A stretch of 32,428 nucleotides of DNA from Anaerolineae bacterium. Lineage in GTDB: Bacteria; Chloroflexota; Anaerolineae; B4-G1; DUEL01. This document shows positions 25,396 to 32,428 of the stretch, one piece after another. The position numbers and the translations under genes are program-made. Positions within the stretch are counted from its first letter, which is position 1. Every line of letters begins with the position of its first letter. The stretch covers positions 1-32,428 of the forward strand of contig JAFGEI010000026.1 in the NCBI GenBank assembly GCA_016931695.1, given 5' to 3'. Below the pieces are notes generated by a model. That model ran no database searches and had not been told where the DNA came from. It worked only from the letters and a program-made list of their open reading frames with translations.

Positions 25396-26411
25396 CCATC
25401 TACATCCTGGTCTTTGCCGGCGCGCTGGTGCTGGCAATCGGCGGCACGCCGCTGGCGCGCTACCTGGCCCCGCGGCTGGGGATGATGGACCAGCCCTCGA
25501 GCCGCAAAGTCCACCTCCGCCCCGTGCCGCGAATCGGGGGGGTCGTCATCTACCTGGCGGTGCTCGTCGCCGCCATCCTGCTCGGCCGGCAGTACAACTT
25601 TGCCCAGTTTGGCTCCATCGTCGTCGGCGCCACAGGAATCTCGTTTATGGGGCTGGTCGACGATCGCTGGGGGCTGCGCCCCATCGTCAAGCTGCTGGGG
25701 CAGGTCCTCGCCGCGCTGCTGCTCTATGCCACCGGCATCTATGTCGGCACTTTCCAACAGCCGCTCGTCAACCTCGTCGTGACCGTCTTGTGGGTCGGAT
25801 ACATCACCAACGGCATCAACCTGCTGGACAACATGGACGGCCTGGCTGGGGGCGTCTCGGCCATCGCCGCTGCCTACTTTGCGCTGATGTGCGCCTTCAG
25901 CGGACAGTACCTGGTGGGCGCCCTCTCGATCGCTGTGCTGGGCGCATGTCTCGGCTTTCTCTTTTACAACTTGAACCCGGCCAACATCTTTATGGGCGAT
26001 TCGGGCGCCCTCTTTCTCGGCTTTATCCTCGCCGCCATCGGCATCAAGATCGACTTTCCCGACAACGTCACCTTTGTCACCTGGATGGTGCCGGTATTGG
26101 TGATGGGGACGTCGATATTCGACACCACACTGGTCTTTGTTTCCCGCCTGCGGCGCGGGCTGAATCCGCTGACCACGCCCGGGAAGGACCACCTCTCCCA
26201 CCGGCTGGTGGCAGCAGGGATGACCCCGCGCGAAGCAGTGTTGACGATCTATGTCGTCTCTTTCGTCCTGGGCATGCTCGCCGTCTTTGTCACCCGGGCC
26301 TCCGCCGTTGAGGGCTATGCAGTGGGGGGGCTGGTTGTCCTCGCCGGACTCTATGGCATCTGGCGGCTCGAACGGCCGCCATTTTTCTCGCCCCAGCAAC
26401 CGACGAGCTAG
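25392..26411 (+). CDS. wecA: Undecaprenyl-phosphate HexNAc-1-phosphate transferase (WecA/TagO-like)
   Basis: A multi-pass membrane enzyme of 339 residues that puts a sugar-1-phosphate, normally GlcNAc-1-P from UDP-GlcNAc, on the C55 lipid carrier and so starts the repeat unit. The family motifs are in order: DQPSSRKVHLRPVPRIGG (about 33-50), GLVDDRWGLRPIVKLLGQ (about 87-104), NGINLLDNMDGLAGG (about 139-154), NPANIFMGDSGALFLGF (about 196-212) and the cytoplasmic HLSHRLVAAGM (about 267). The GTG start overlaps the preceding stop (GTGA); the open frame runs farther upstream, but only from here does the protein match the family. It is the only initiating transferase seen in the window. Confidence 0.92.
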   Translation: MTIYILVFAGALVLAIGGTPLARYLAPRLGMMDQPSSRKVHLRPVPRIGGVVIYLAVLVAAILLGRQYNFAQFGSIVVGATGISFMGLVDDRWGLRPIVKLLGQVLAALLLYATGIYVGTFQQPLVNLVVTVLWVGYITNGINLLDNMDGLAGGVSAIAAAYFALMCAFSGQYLVGALSIAVLGACLGFLFYNLNPANIFMGDSGALFLGFILAAIGIKIDFPDNVTFVTWMVPVLVMGTSIFDTTLVFVSRLRRGLNPLTTPGKDHLSHRLVAAGMTPREAVLTIYVVSFVLGMLAVFVTRASAVEGYAVGGLVVLAGLYGIWRLERPPFFSPQQPTS

Positions 26412-26425
26412 CCGGAGGTATCGCT

Positions 26426-27772
26426 ATGGCCACCCTGCAAGAGAAAATTACCGACCGTTCAGCCCACATCGCGGTCATTGGCCTCGGCTACGTCGGGCTG
26501 CCGCTGGCGCTGGGCTTTGCCCGCGCCGGCTTTCGCGTCACCGGGCTGGAGGTCGACGGCCACAAGATCGAGCTGTTGAACCAGGGCCGCAGTTACATCG
26601 ACGACATCGACAGCAGCGAGCTGGCCCCCCACGTGGCGTCGGGCCTGCTTCGCGCCACAGGCGACTATGACGTCCTGCGCGAAACCGACGCCGTCTTTAT
26701 CTGCGTCCCCACGCCGTACGATGCCCAACGCGCGCCCGACCTCTCCTTCATCCGCGACGCGGCGGTGGGAATCCTGCCCCGCCTGCACGCCGGGCAGCTG
26801 GTCGTCCTGCAATCGACCACCTACCCCGGCACCACCGACGAGGTCGTCCAGCCGATCCTGGAGCAGAGCGGCCTCAAGGCGGGGGACGACTTTCACCTCG
26901 CCTTTTCTCCCGAGCGCATCGACCCCGGCAACCGGGATTGGTCCGCCTACAACACCCCCAAGGTCGTCGGCGGGCTGACCCCCGCCTGCACGCGACTGGC
27001 CTGCGAGCTATTGAGCCAGATGGGGGCCCCGGTCTATCCCGTCACCTCCCCCCGCGCCGCCGAGATGACCAAGCTGCTGGAGAACATTTTTCGCTCGGTC
27101 AACATCGCCCTGGTCAACGAGCTGGCGCTGCTGGCGGAGCGGATGGGCATCGATTTCTGGGAGGTGGTCGAGGCGGCCAAGACCAAGCCCTTTGGCTTTA
27201 TGCCCTTTTACCCGGGGGCAGGCGTGGGCGGCCATTGTATACCGGTCGACCCCTATTATCTCTCCTGGAAAGCCCGCGAGTACGACTTTTACACCAAGTT
27301 CATCGAGCTGGCGGCCGAGGTGAACCAGGCCATGCCCTACCACGCCGTCGACCTGGTGACGCAGGCCCTGTCCCGGCGGGGAAAGGCGCTGCACGGCGCG
27401 CGGGTGCTGGTGCTGGGCGTCGCCTTCAAGCCGGACGTCGACGATCCGCGCAACTCGCCGGCCGAGCGGGTGATCGAGCTGCTCATGGCCCGCGGCGCCG
27501 CGGTGCGCTACCACGACCCGTACGTCCCCCAGTTTCGCGTCGGCGGGGACGTCTTTTTCCAGCCCCCAACGCCCCTAGACTCGGTTCCGCTTACCGCGGA
27601 TGAGCTGGGGGCGGCCGACTGCGTCATCATCGTCACTGGGCACCGCGGCCTCGACTACCGGCAGGTCGTGGAGCAGGCCCGCGTCGTGGTCGACTGCTGC
27701 AACGCCACCCACACCCTGGAACAAGTGCCGCCGACTGTCGTTCGCCTGGGAGCGCCGTTCCCGTCAGAGTAA
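26426..27772 (+). CDS. UDP-glucose/UDP-GlcNAc 6-dehydrogenase family
   Basis: A 448-residue enzyme that oxidises C6 of a nucleotide sugar to the uronic acid using two NAD. The NAD site IAVIGLGYVGLPLALGFARAG is near residues 15-35. FICVPTPYD, LQSTTYPGTTDEVV, FSPERIDPGN and the catalytic GAGVGGHCIPVDPYYLSWKA with C271 follow; VLVLGVAFKPDVDD opens the C-terminal domain. The SPERIDPGN and GHCIPVDPYYL forms resemble the UDP-GlcNAc 6-dehydrogenase (WbpA/WecC-like) branch more than plain UDP-glucose dehydrogenases, but this is a judgement by eye. GGAGG lies seven bases before the ATG. It indicates a uronic acid, or amino-uronic acid, in the polymer, which with sulfation gives a glycosaminoglycan-like character. 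Confidence 0.92.
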   Translation: MATLQEKITDRSAHIAVIGLGYVGLPLALGFARAGFRVTGLEVDGHKIELLNQGRSYIDDIDSSELAPHVASGLLRATGDYDVLRETDAVFICVPTPYDAQRAPDLSFIRDAAVGILPRLHAGQLVVLQSTTYPGTTDEVVQPILEQSGLKAGDDFHLAFSPERIDPGNRDWSAYNTPKVVGGLTPACTRLACELLSQMGAPVYPVTSPRAAEMTKLLENIFRSVNIALVNELALLAERMGIDFWEVVEAAKTKPFGFMPFYPGAGVGGHCIPVDPYYLSWKAREYDFYTKFIELAAEVNQAMPYHAVDLVTQALSRRGKALHGARVLVLGVAFKPDVDDPRNSPAERVIELLMARGAAVRYHDPYVPQFRVGGDVFFQPPTPLDSVPLTADELGAADCVIIVTGHRGLDYRQVVEQARVVVDCCNATHTLEQVPPTVVRLGAPFPSE

Positions 27773-27773
27773 A

Positions 27774-28331
27774 GTGGACGAGCAACAGCCCACCTCCCCT
27801 CCCTCGCGCCGCCGCCTGCGCATCGTCCAGGTCCTGACGCTGTTGATCGTTCTCGGGGCATCCATCGGCGCCGTCTACCTGCGGGACCACATCCAGGAAC
27901 TGGCCAGTTTCGGCTACCTGGCAGTCTTTATCGTCGGCCTGGTCAGCAACGCGACCGTCATCCTGCCCCTGCCCGGCCTGGCGGTCAGCTCGCTGATGGG
28001 CGGCGTCTTTGACCCCTGGCTGGTTGGAATCGTGGGCGGCATCGGGCAGGGGCTGGGCGAACTTTCCGGCTACATGGTTGGGTACAGCAGCCAGAAGCTG
28101 GTCGACCGCGGCTCTACCTACGAATTTATCTACACGCGGATGCAGCGCTACGGCATGCTGGCAATCTTTGTGCTGGCGCTCGTCCCCAACCCGCTGTTCG
28201 ACATGGGGGGGATCGCCGCCGGCGCGCTGCGCTTCCCGGTCTGGAAATTTCTCGTCGCCTGCATCGCGGGGAAAATCATCAAAAACGTATTGTTTGCCTG
28301 GGGAGGATACCTGGGGTTGCGGAGGTTGTGA
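27774..28331 (+). CDS. VTT-domain (DedA/TVP38-like) small membrane protein
   Basis: A 185-residue membrane protein. After a short basic N-terminus (RRRLR) come about five hydrophobic segments: IVQVLTLLIVLGASIGAVYL, GYLAVFIVGLVSNATVILPLPG, a re-entrant GGIGQGLGELSGYMVG and LFDMGGIAAGALRFPVWKFLVACIAGKIIKNVL. The paired re-entrant loops and the G-x-x-x-G and F-P-x-W-K-F patterns fit the VTT (SNARE-associated) family; DedA members have been linked to undecaprenyl-phosphate recycling. The start is GTG at 27774, two bases after the preceding stop, since no ATG exists near; the true start is uncertain. Lying next to lipid-carrier genes, a role in carrier recycling is attractive but unproven. Confidence 0.78.
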   Translation: MDEQQPTSPPSRRRLRIVQVLTLLIVLGASIGAVYLRDHIQELASFGYLAVFIVGLVSNATVILPLPGLAVSSLMGGVFDPWLVGIVGGIGQGLGELSGYMVGYSSQKLVDRGSTYEFIYTRMQRYGMLAIFVLALVPNPLFDMGGIAAGALRFPVWKFLVACIAGKIIKNVLFAWGGYLGLRRL

Positions 28332-28332
28332 T

Positions 28333-29262
28333 ATGTCAACGAGCAAGGGAACACTTCCGACCATCGTCGTGCACGGCGGTGCCGGGGAAATCCCAGAAGC
28401 AGATCGCCCGGCGCACGTCGAAGGATGTCGGCGCGCAGCCCAGGCGGGCTGGGAGGCGCTGGCCGCTGGCGGCTCCGCCCTGGATGGCGTCGAGGCCGCA
28501 GTGCGCGTGATGGAGGACGATCCCACCTTTGACGCTGGCCACGGTTCCTTTCTCAACGCCGTCGGCGAGGTCGAGCTGGACGCGATCGTTATGAACGGCC
28601 ACGACCTGTCGCTGGGCGCCGTTGCCGCCGTGCAGCGGGTGCGCCACCCGGTCAGCCTGGCGCGCCTGGTGATGCAAAAGAGCAACCACAGCTTTCTCGT
28701 CGGGCCCGCCGCCGACGACTTTGCCCGCCAGCACGGCATGCCGATCTGCCCTCCCTGGGAGCTGCTGAGCGAGCGAGAATTGGAGCGCTGGAAAAAGTTC
28801 CAGGCTGGCGAGGCACCGCCGCCCCCGGACTATTTCACCCCCTGCGGGACCGTCGGCGCGGTGGCCCTCGACGAGCAGGGGAACCTGGCTGCGGCCACAT
28901 CCACCGGCGGCACGCCGAACAAGCTGCCGGGCCGGGTGGGCGACTCGCCCCTCGTCGGCTGCGGCGCCTACGCCGACAACCGCTCCGCCGCCGCCTCGGC
29001 CACCGGCGAGGGCGAAGCGCTGATGAAGATCGTCATCAGCAAGACCACGTGCGACCTGGTGCTGCAGGGACTGCGTCCACAGGTCGCGGCCGAGGCGGTC
29101 GTCGAGCTGCTGGGGGAGCGAACCGGCGGTCACGGCGGCCTGATCCTGCTGGACCGGCAAGGACGGTTTGGCATCGCCCACAACACCTCCTACATCGCCT
29201 ACGCCGTCGCCGCCGCCGACGGATCGATACAGGCAGGGATTTGCTATCCTGCCAAAAAGTAG
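28333..29262 (+). CDS. iaaA: Isoaspartyl peptidase/L-asparaginase (Ntn hydrolase)
   Basis: A 309-residue plant-type asparaginase/isoaspartyl dipeptidase. These proteins cut themselves to expose an N-terminal Thr nucleophile, here T173 in CGTVGAVALDEQGNLAAATSTGG. The N-terminal IVVHGGAGEIP, the DAGHGSFLNAVGEVELDA segment and the substrate pocket GRVGDSPLVGCGAYADN are also present. GGAGG lies eight bases upstream of the ATG, and the gene starts one base after the preceding stop. It has no signal peptide, so it is cytoplasmic. It has no evident role in glycan synthesis and probably rides at the end of the operon, hydrolysing damaged isoaspartyl peptides. Confidence 0.92.
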   Translation: MSTSKGTLPTIVVHGGAGEIPEADRPAHVEGCRRAAQAGWEALAAGGSALDGVEAAVRVMEDDPTFDAGHGSFLNAVGEVELDAIVMNGHDLSLGAVAAVQRVRHPVSLARLVMQKSNHSFLVGPAADDFARQHGMPICPPWELLSERELERWKKFQAGEAPPPPDYFTPCGTVGAVALDEQGNLAAATSTGGTPNKLPGRVGDSPLVGCGAYADNRSAAASATGEGEALMKIVISKTTCDLVLQGLRPQVAAEAVVELLGERTGGHGGLILLDRQGRFGIAHNTSYIAYAVAAADGSIQAGICYPAKK

Positions 29263-29331
29263 CGGCTGCAAAAGAAATAAACACCACGATTCAGGCCCCT
29301 CCCTGGCGAGGGGAGAAAGGAGACCGAACCA

Positions 29332-30474
29332 ATGAACTTTGAGCTAGCCGAAGAATACCAGATGGTGCGCCGCATGGTGCGGGATTTTGCCGAGAAAGAA
29401 GTCGCGCCGCGCGCGGAGGAAATTGACGCCACAGACACGTTCCCCGTAGACCTCTTGCGCCGCATGGGCGAATTGGGTATCATCGGCCTGCCATTCCCAG
29501 AGGAATATGGCGGCTCGGGCATGGACTATATGAGCCTGGTGATCGCCCTGGAAGAGATCGCCCGCGTTTCCGGCACCATGGCCATCGTCCTGGATGCCCA
29601 GACGTCCCTCTGCGGCGAACCGATCTATCTCTATGGCACCGAGGAACAAAAGCGAAAATACCTGGCGCCCGTGGCGCGCGGGGAGAAAATTGGTGCCTTT
29701 GGGCTCACCGAGCCCAACGCCGGCTCCGACGCCGGGGCCACCCAGACCCGCGCGGTCCGCGACGGCGACGAGTGGGTCATCAACGGCCAGAAAATCTATA
29801 TCACCAACGGCAGCGCGGCTGACGTCGTCGTGATTACCGCCAAGACGGATCCCGACGCCGGAACCCGCGGCATCTCGTCCTTTATCATCGAAAAGGGAAC
29901 ACCGGGCTTCCAACCGGGGCGGGACGAGGTCAAGATGGGGCTCAAGGGCTCGCTGACCTCTGAACTCTTTTTCGAAGACTGCCGCATCCCGGCCGAGAAC
30001 CTGCTGGGCACAGAGAACGAGGGCTTTAAGCAATTCCTGCGCACGCTCGACGCCGGGCGTGTCGCCATTGCGGCCATGGCGGTCGGCCTGGCGCAGGGGG
30101 CGTTTGAAAAGGCCCTGGCCTATGCAAAGGAGCGGCACCAATTCGGGCGGCCCATCGCCAAGTTTCAGGCCATCCAGTGGATGCTGGCGGAATCCGCCAC
30201 CGACATCGAAGCTGCTCGCCTGATGGTGCACCGGGCGGCCTGGCTCAGGGAACAAGGAACCCGCTTCACCAAAGAGGCGTCGATGGCCAAGCTCCTGGCC
30301 ACGGAGGTGTCCGAACGGGTGTGCTGGAAGGCGATCCAGATCCACGGCGGCCTCGGCTATGTGCGCGAGGCCGGGGTGGAGCGGATGTACCGCGACCAGC
30401 GGCTTTGCGCCATCGGGGAGGGGACCAACGAGATCCAGCGCCTGGTCATCGCCCGGCAGCTGTTGAGAGAATAG
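29332..30474 (+). CDS. Acyl-CoA dehydrogenase (short/medium-chain type)
   Basis: An FAD enzyme of 380 residues, the usual length, that makes the 2,3-double bond in acyl-CoA and passes electrons to ETF. The order of domains is normal: an N-terminal helical part (MNFELAEEYQMVRRMVRDFAEKEV), the FAD/acyl-CoA beta domain (AFGLTEPNAGSDAG, WVINGQKIYITNG), then the C-terminal helices (ERHQFGRPIAKFQAIQWMLA, IQIHGGLGYVREAGVERMYRDQRL). The catalytic base is probably E363 in IGEGTNEIQRLV. AAGGAG lies nine bases before the ATG. A short CCCCTC/GAGGGG hairpin (29296-29313) lies in the 69-bp gap before it. Function is in fatty-acid or amino-acid breakdown, unrelated to the glycan genes. Chain length cannot be told. 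Confidence 0.95.
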   Translation: MNFELAEEYQMVRRMVRDFAEKEVAPRAEEIDATDTFPVDLLRRMGELGIIGLPFPEEYGGSGMDYMSLVIALEEIARVSGTMAIVLDAQTSLCGEPIYLYGTEEQKRKYLAPVARGEKIGAFGLTEPNAGSDAGATQTRAVRDGDEWVINGQKIYITNGSAADVVVITAKTDPDAGTRGISSFIIEKGTPGFQPGRDEVKMGLKGSLTSELFFEDCRIPAENLLGTENEGFKQFLRTLDAGRVAIAAMAVGLAQGAFEKALAYAKERHQFGRPIAKFQAIQWMLAESATDIEAARLMVHRAAWLREQGTRFTKEASMAKLLATEVSERVCWKAIQIHGGLGYVREAGVERMYRDQRLCAIGEGTNEIQRLVIARQLLRE

Positions 30475-30490
30475 CTGCCCGGCGCACGTC

Positions 30491-30522
30491 ATTGCGAGCC
30501 GCCCTGACGGGCGGCTCGCAAT
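30491..30522. terminator. Perfect 14-bp hairpin between convergent genes
   Basis: ATTGCGAGCCGCCC (30491-30504) and its exact complement (30509-30522) around TGAC. The ATTGCGAG start recalls a repeat widespread in bacterial genomes. It is probably a terminator for the acyl-CoA dehydrogenase gene, in tandem with the next hairpin. Confidence 0.65.
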
Positions 30523-30523
30523 C

Positions 30524-30598
30524 TCAGTAGATCCAAATTTGTCACCCTTCGCTCCGCTCTCTGGGCGTCGCTCAGGGTGACAAACTTGGATCTACTGA
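30524..30598. repeat. Long inverted repeat between convergent genes
   Basis: Arms of 24 nt (30524-30547 and 30575-30598) begin TCAGTAGATCCAAATTTG and differ by a single base. The 27-nt loop itself carries short GCTC/GAGC-like pieces. It lies 7 bp from the end of the minus-strand PHP gene, so it may stop transcription from both sides. Together with the hairpin at 30491 it fills the 30475-30604 gap. Confidence 0.85.
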
Positions 30599-30604
30599 AT
30601 CTGT

Positions 30605-32308
30605 TTATTCAGCCGCCAGATCGGCTTCCGCCCCCACCAACCGCGCCCACGGCCCGTGGATGCCGTCATCGGTGACGCCATAGTAGATGCGCAGGCCGTG
30701 GTTGTCCCGCTGAGCCAGGTCGTAGCGGACCTGCCCCCCGCGTTCCCGTTTGCGGATGACCGCCAAATCCTCTTCCCACTGAAGTTGTTCGGGATCGACC
30801 GGGTGGTCTTCGCGCTGGGAAATGGCATAATGCCACAACTTGCGGGCCGACCTGCGGGTCACGTTGTTGACAACGTTCCCATTGCGCAGATCGCGCATCG
30901 TGTGGTAGGCTCCCCCGTGCCGTTCCTCGGTCGCGACGATCTCGACCCCCGTGCGCGGCGGCTCGACGGCTCCCTTCTCGGGCTGCTCCACCTCTCGCAG
31001 CGGCTCTAGCGACCGGTGCACCAGGTTGACGATCTCGTCACGCACCGCCAGCCCCGTCTCCGACTCGCTCCGCACATAGACCTTGTTGTCGTCAATGGCA
31101 TAGGGAGAATCGGGGCCGCGCGGCACGATCACCCGCACCACCCGCTTGCCTTGCGCCTGCTGCACGTCAGCCGTGACGGTCAGCTGGGGAGTGATGCGCT
31201 GGGTGACCTCGGACTGCAGGGCGCTGATCAACTGCTGCGGATTACTGACCCCAGTGGGCGGTTGCTTGGAATCCGCGCTCAGGCCGATGTAGAGCGTGCC
31301 GCCGTTGGTGTTGGCAAAAGCGCAAATGTCCGACAGAATCGCATAAAGATGTCCCCCCCGCCGGCTGTGCCGCTCGTGAAAGTCTTGCACGATCGAGACC
31401 CCTTCCTCGCGCGCGGCCTGGACATGGTCGAAGGGGGCCTTGGCAGCCGAGCGATAGGGGCGAGTGCGGGCAAAGTCGTCCCCGAGAAAGACCTCGCGCA
31501 GGGCCTCGAAACTCACTTCCGGCAGCAACACCTCGGTCATCCGCCCGCCGATCCCCAGATTTTGAGGATTGTTGGGATCGCGGGTGAGCCGGTGGGCATC
31601 GGAGCCTTGAATGCAGCGCATGCGACGCGGATACTCGGGTTTTGACCCGTCAAAGAAGCGGGACGTCGTACGGCGCCCTTTCCTTTCCAGGTCGGTGACC
31701 TCCAAGGCGTGCAAGTTGCGGTCCTGGGTATAGGCAATCCGCGTCTGCCCACCAAAATCAAAGCCGCGCATTGCCACGCCGTTCGCCGAGTTGGCGTGCG
31801 CGGCGATGACAATCCCCCCCGCCTCGGCCATCATCCGATACGCGGTCAGTACATCCGTCGTCGCACCGACTTCCGAGCTGCCCTGGTCCAACTTTTCCAG
31901 CGGGACGTTCAGCTGGCGTAGCAGGAACTCGAGCTCGCGCACGTCGGTCTGGGGATGAAAAATCCCCAACACGTGAAAGCCAAACGTCGCCGTGAGCTCA
32001 AGCCCCGGCAGTACGAGAACCGTCTCCCTCAGGCGGCGGTACTCTTCCAGCTCTTTGCGCTCATCCTTCCGCAGTCGATCCAGTTTCTCCAACGTCTCCA
32101 ACTGCCGAGCCGTCTCCACCATCTTGCGATAGCCAGCTACCGTGTTGTGATCGGTAAAGGCGATAATATCCAATCCCACAGCCTCCGCCTGGCGCAAAAT
32201 ATCCAGGTAAGAGACGTAGGGTTCTTGATAGTCAGCAGAAGCAGGTGTGTGCACGTGCAGATCGACCCGCTTCCATTCAGATTGATTTTCTTTTTTCCTT
32301 CTAGCCAT
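30605..32308 (-). CDS. PHP phosphoesterase fused to AlbA_2/Schlafen-like domain
   Basis: A 567-residue soluble protein of unusual architecture. Residues 11-285 form a PHP metallo-phosphoesterase with all expected ligands: H18/H20 (DLHVH), D53/H54 (TDHN), E104 (GLEL), H112, H171 (AAHAN) and D237/H239 (GSDAH). A charged, coiled-coil-like insert occupies 61-95. Residues about 305-435 look like an AlbA_2 (Schlafen AAA_4-type nucleic-acid-binding) domain: GGHLYAILSDICAFANTNGG, TLYIGLSADSK, NKVYVRSESET. The C-terminal 130 residues (LWHYAISQRE, VRYDLAQRDNHGLRIYYGV) are not recognised. PHP domains hydrolyse phosphoesters, often in nucleic acids or nucleotides, so a nucleic-acid-directed, possibly defence-related, role is an inference. 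The ribosome site is a weak GGA. It stands alone, with the palindromic element 25 bp upstream. Confidence 0.8.
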   Translation of the reverse strand: MARRKKENQSEWKRVDLHVHTPASADYQEPYVSYLDILRQAEAVGLDIIAFTDHNTVAGYRKMVETARQLETLEKLDRLRKDERKELEEYRRLRETVLVLPGLELTATFGFHVLGIFHPQTDVRELEFLLRQLNVPLEKLDQGSSEVGATTDVLTAYRMMAEAGGIVIAAHANSANGVAMRGFDFGGQTRIAYTQDRNLHALEVTDLERKGRRTTSRFFDGSKPEYPRRMRCIQGSDAHRLTRDPNNPQNLGIGGRMTEVLLPEVSFEALREVFLGDDFARTRPYRSAAKAPFDHVQAAREEGVSIVQDFHERHSRRGGHLYAILSDICAFANTNGGTLYIGLSADSKQPPTGVSNPQQLISALQSEVTQRITPQLTVTADVQQAQGKRVVRVIVPRGPDSPYAIDDNKVYVRSESETGLAVRDEIVNLVHRSLEPLREVEQPEKGAVEPPRTGVEIVATEERHGGAYHTMRDLRNGNVVNNVTRRSARKLWHYAISQREDHPVDPEQLQWEEDLAVIRKRERGGQVRYDLAQRDNHGLRIYYGVTDDGIHGPWARLVGAEADLAAE

Positions 32309-32333
32309 TATTTTTTCCAGTAATTATTAATTT

Positions 32334-32428
32334 GACAATGACACATTTCAGTAGATTGCCCTGCCAAGCACGGGGAAGGGGGAAAAGGGGGGTTTCGCAG
32401 GCGGCTTCGCCGCCTGCGAAACCCCCCT
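32334..32428. repeat. Half copy of ~149-bp palindromic element (window end)
   Basis: Begins with the terminal repeat GACAATGACACATTTCA (one mismatch, 32334-32350), then the B-type arm and the whole core hairpin, and stops 30 bases into what is also the window start. Joining 32334-32398 to 1-84 gives a 149-bp element of normal length in B-to-A orientation. Confidence 0.85.

Overview
The window looks like chromosomal DNA of an uncultured Chloroflexota bacterium (Anaerolineae or Caldilineae-like). This is inferred, not proven. The DNA is GC-rich, and two extracytoplasmic proteins (DUF4230 and LCP) carry Pro/Thr-rich 'TPTPTP' tails or linkers typical of that phylum. The O-antigen-ligase/TPR protein has the architecture common there, and several dispersed palindromic repeat families sit in the gaps. 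No rRNA, tRNA or CRISPR array was seen.

Layout. 1-3775: a minus-strand tyrosine recombinase (Xer type), then plus-strand DUF4230 and LytR-CpsA-Psr (LCP) envelope proteins. 3776-4693: a lone minus-strand sulfotransferase. 4694-5145: a gene-free stretch with a palindromic element, two hairpin/operator-like structures and a strong promoter. 5146-12803: a tight plus-strand run of a small winged-helix protein, GDP-L-fucose synthase, sugar epimerase, Wzx-type flippase, a frameshifted sulfotransferase, a second sulfotransferase, a sulfatase-like (alkaline phosphatase superfamily) enzyme and a GT2 glycosyltransferase. 13035-18959: four more sulfotransferases, an unrecognised protein of possible glycosyltransferase type and a GT4 glycosyltransferase, mostly joined by ATGA overlaps. 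19025-19667: an AT-richer RHH/PIN toxin-antitoxin pair. 19946-29262: a GT4 glycosyltransferase, epimerase/decarboxylase, Wzy-like polymerase with TPRs, polyprenyl-phosphate HexNAc-1-P transferase, UDP-HexNAc/glucose 6-dehydrogenase, a VTT membrane protein and an isoaspartyl peptidase. 29332-30474: an acyl-CoA dehydrogenase. 30605-32308 (minus): a PHP phosphoesterase fused to an AlbA_2/Schlafen-like domain.

Together the genes read as a Wzx/Wzy-type pathway. A lipid-linked sugar is started by the WecA-like transferase, extended by GT2/GT4 enzymes with fucose- and uronic-acid-type precursors, decorated by up to seven sulfotransferases, flipped, polymerised and perhaps attached to the wall by the LCP protein. 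The likely product is a heavily sulfated, possibly fucose- and uronate-containing surface glycan, reminiscent of fucoidan or glycosaminoglycans. No PAPS-synthesis genes and no GDP-mannose 4,6-dehydratase are in the window.

A second theme is repeats. A ~149-bp palindromic element with 17-bp terminal inverted repeats occurs complete twice and as half-copies at both window ends, and a decayed relative has a different core hairpin. A TGTAGGGGCG-type palindrome has entered the 5' coding part of one sulfotransferase. Four sigma70-type promoters all have a 16-bp spacer.
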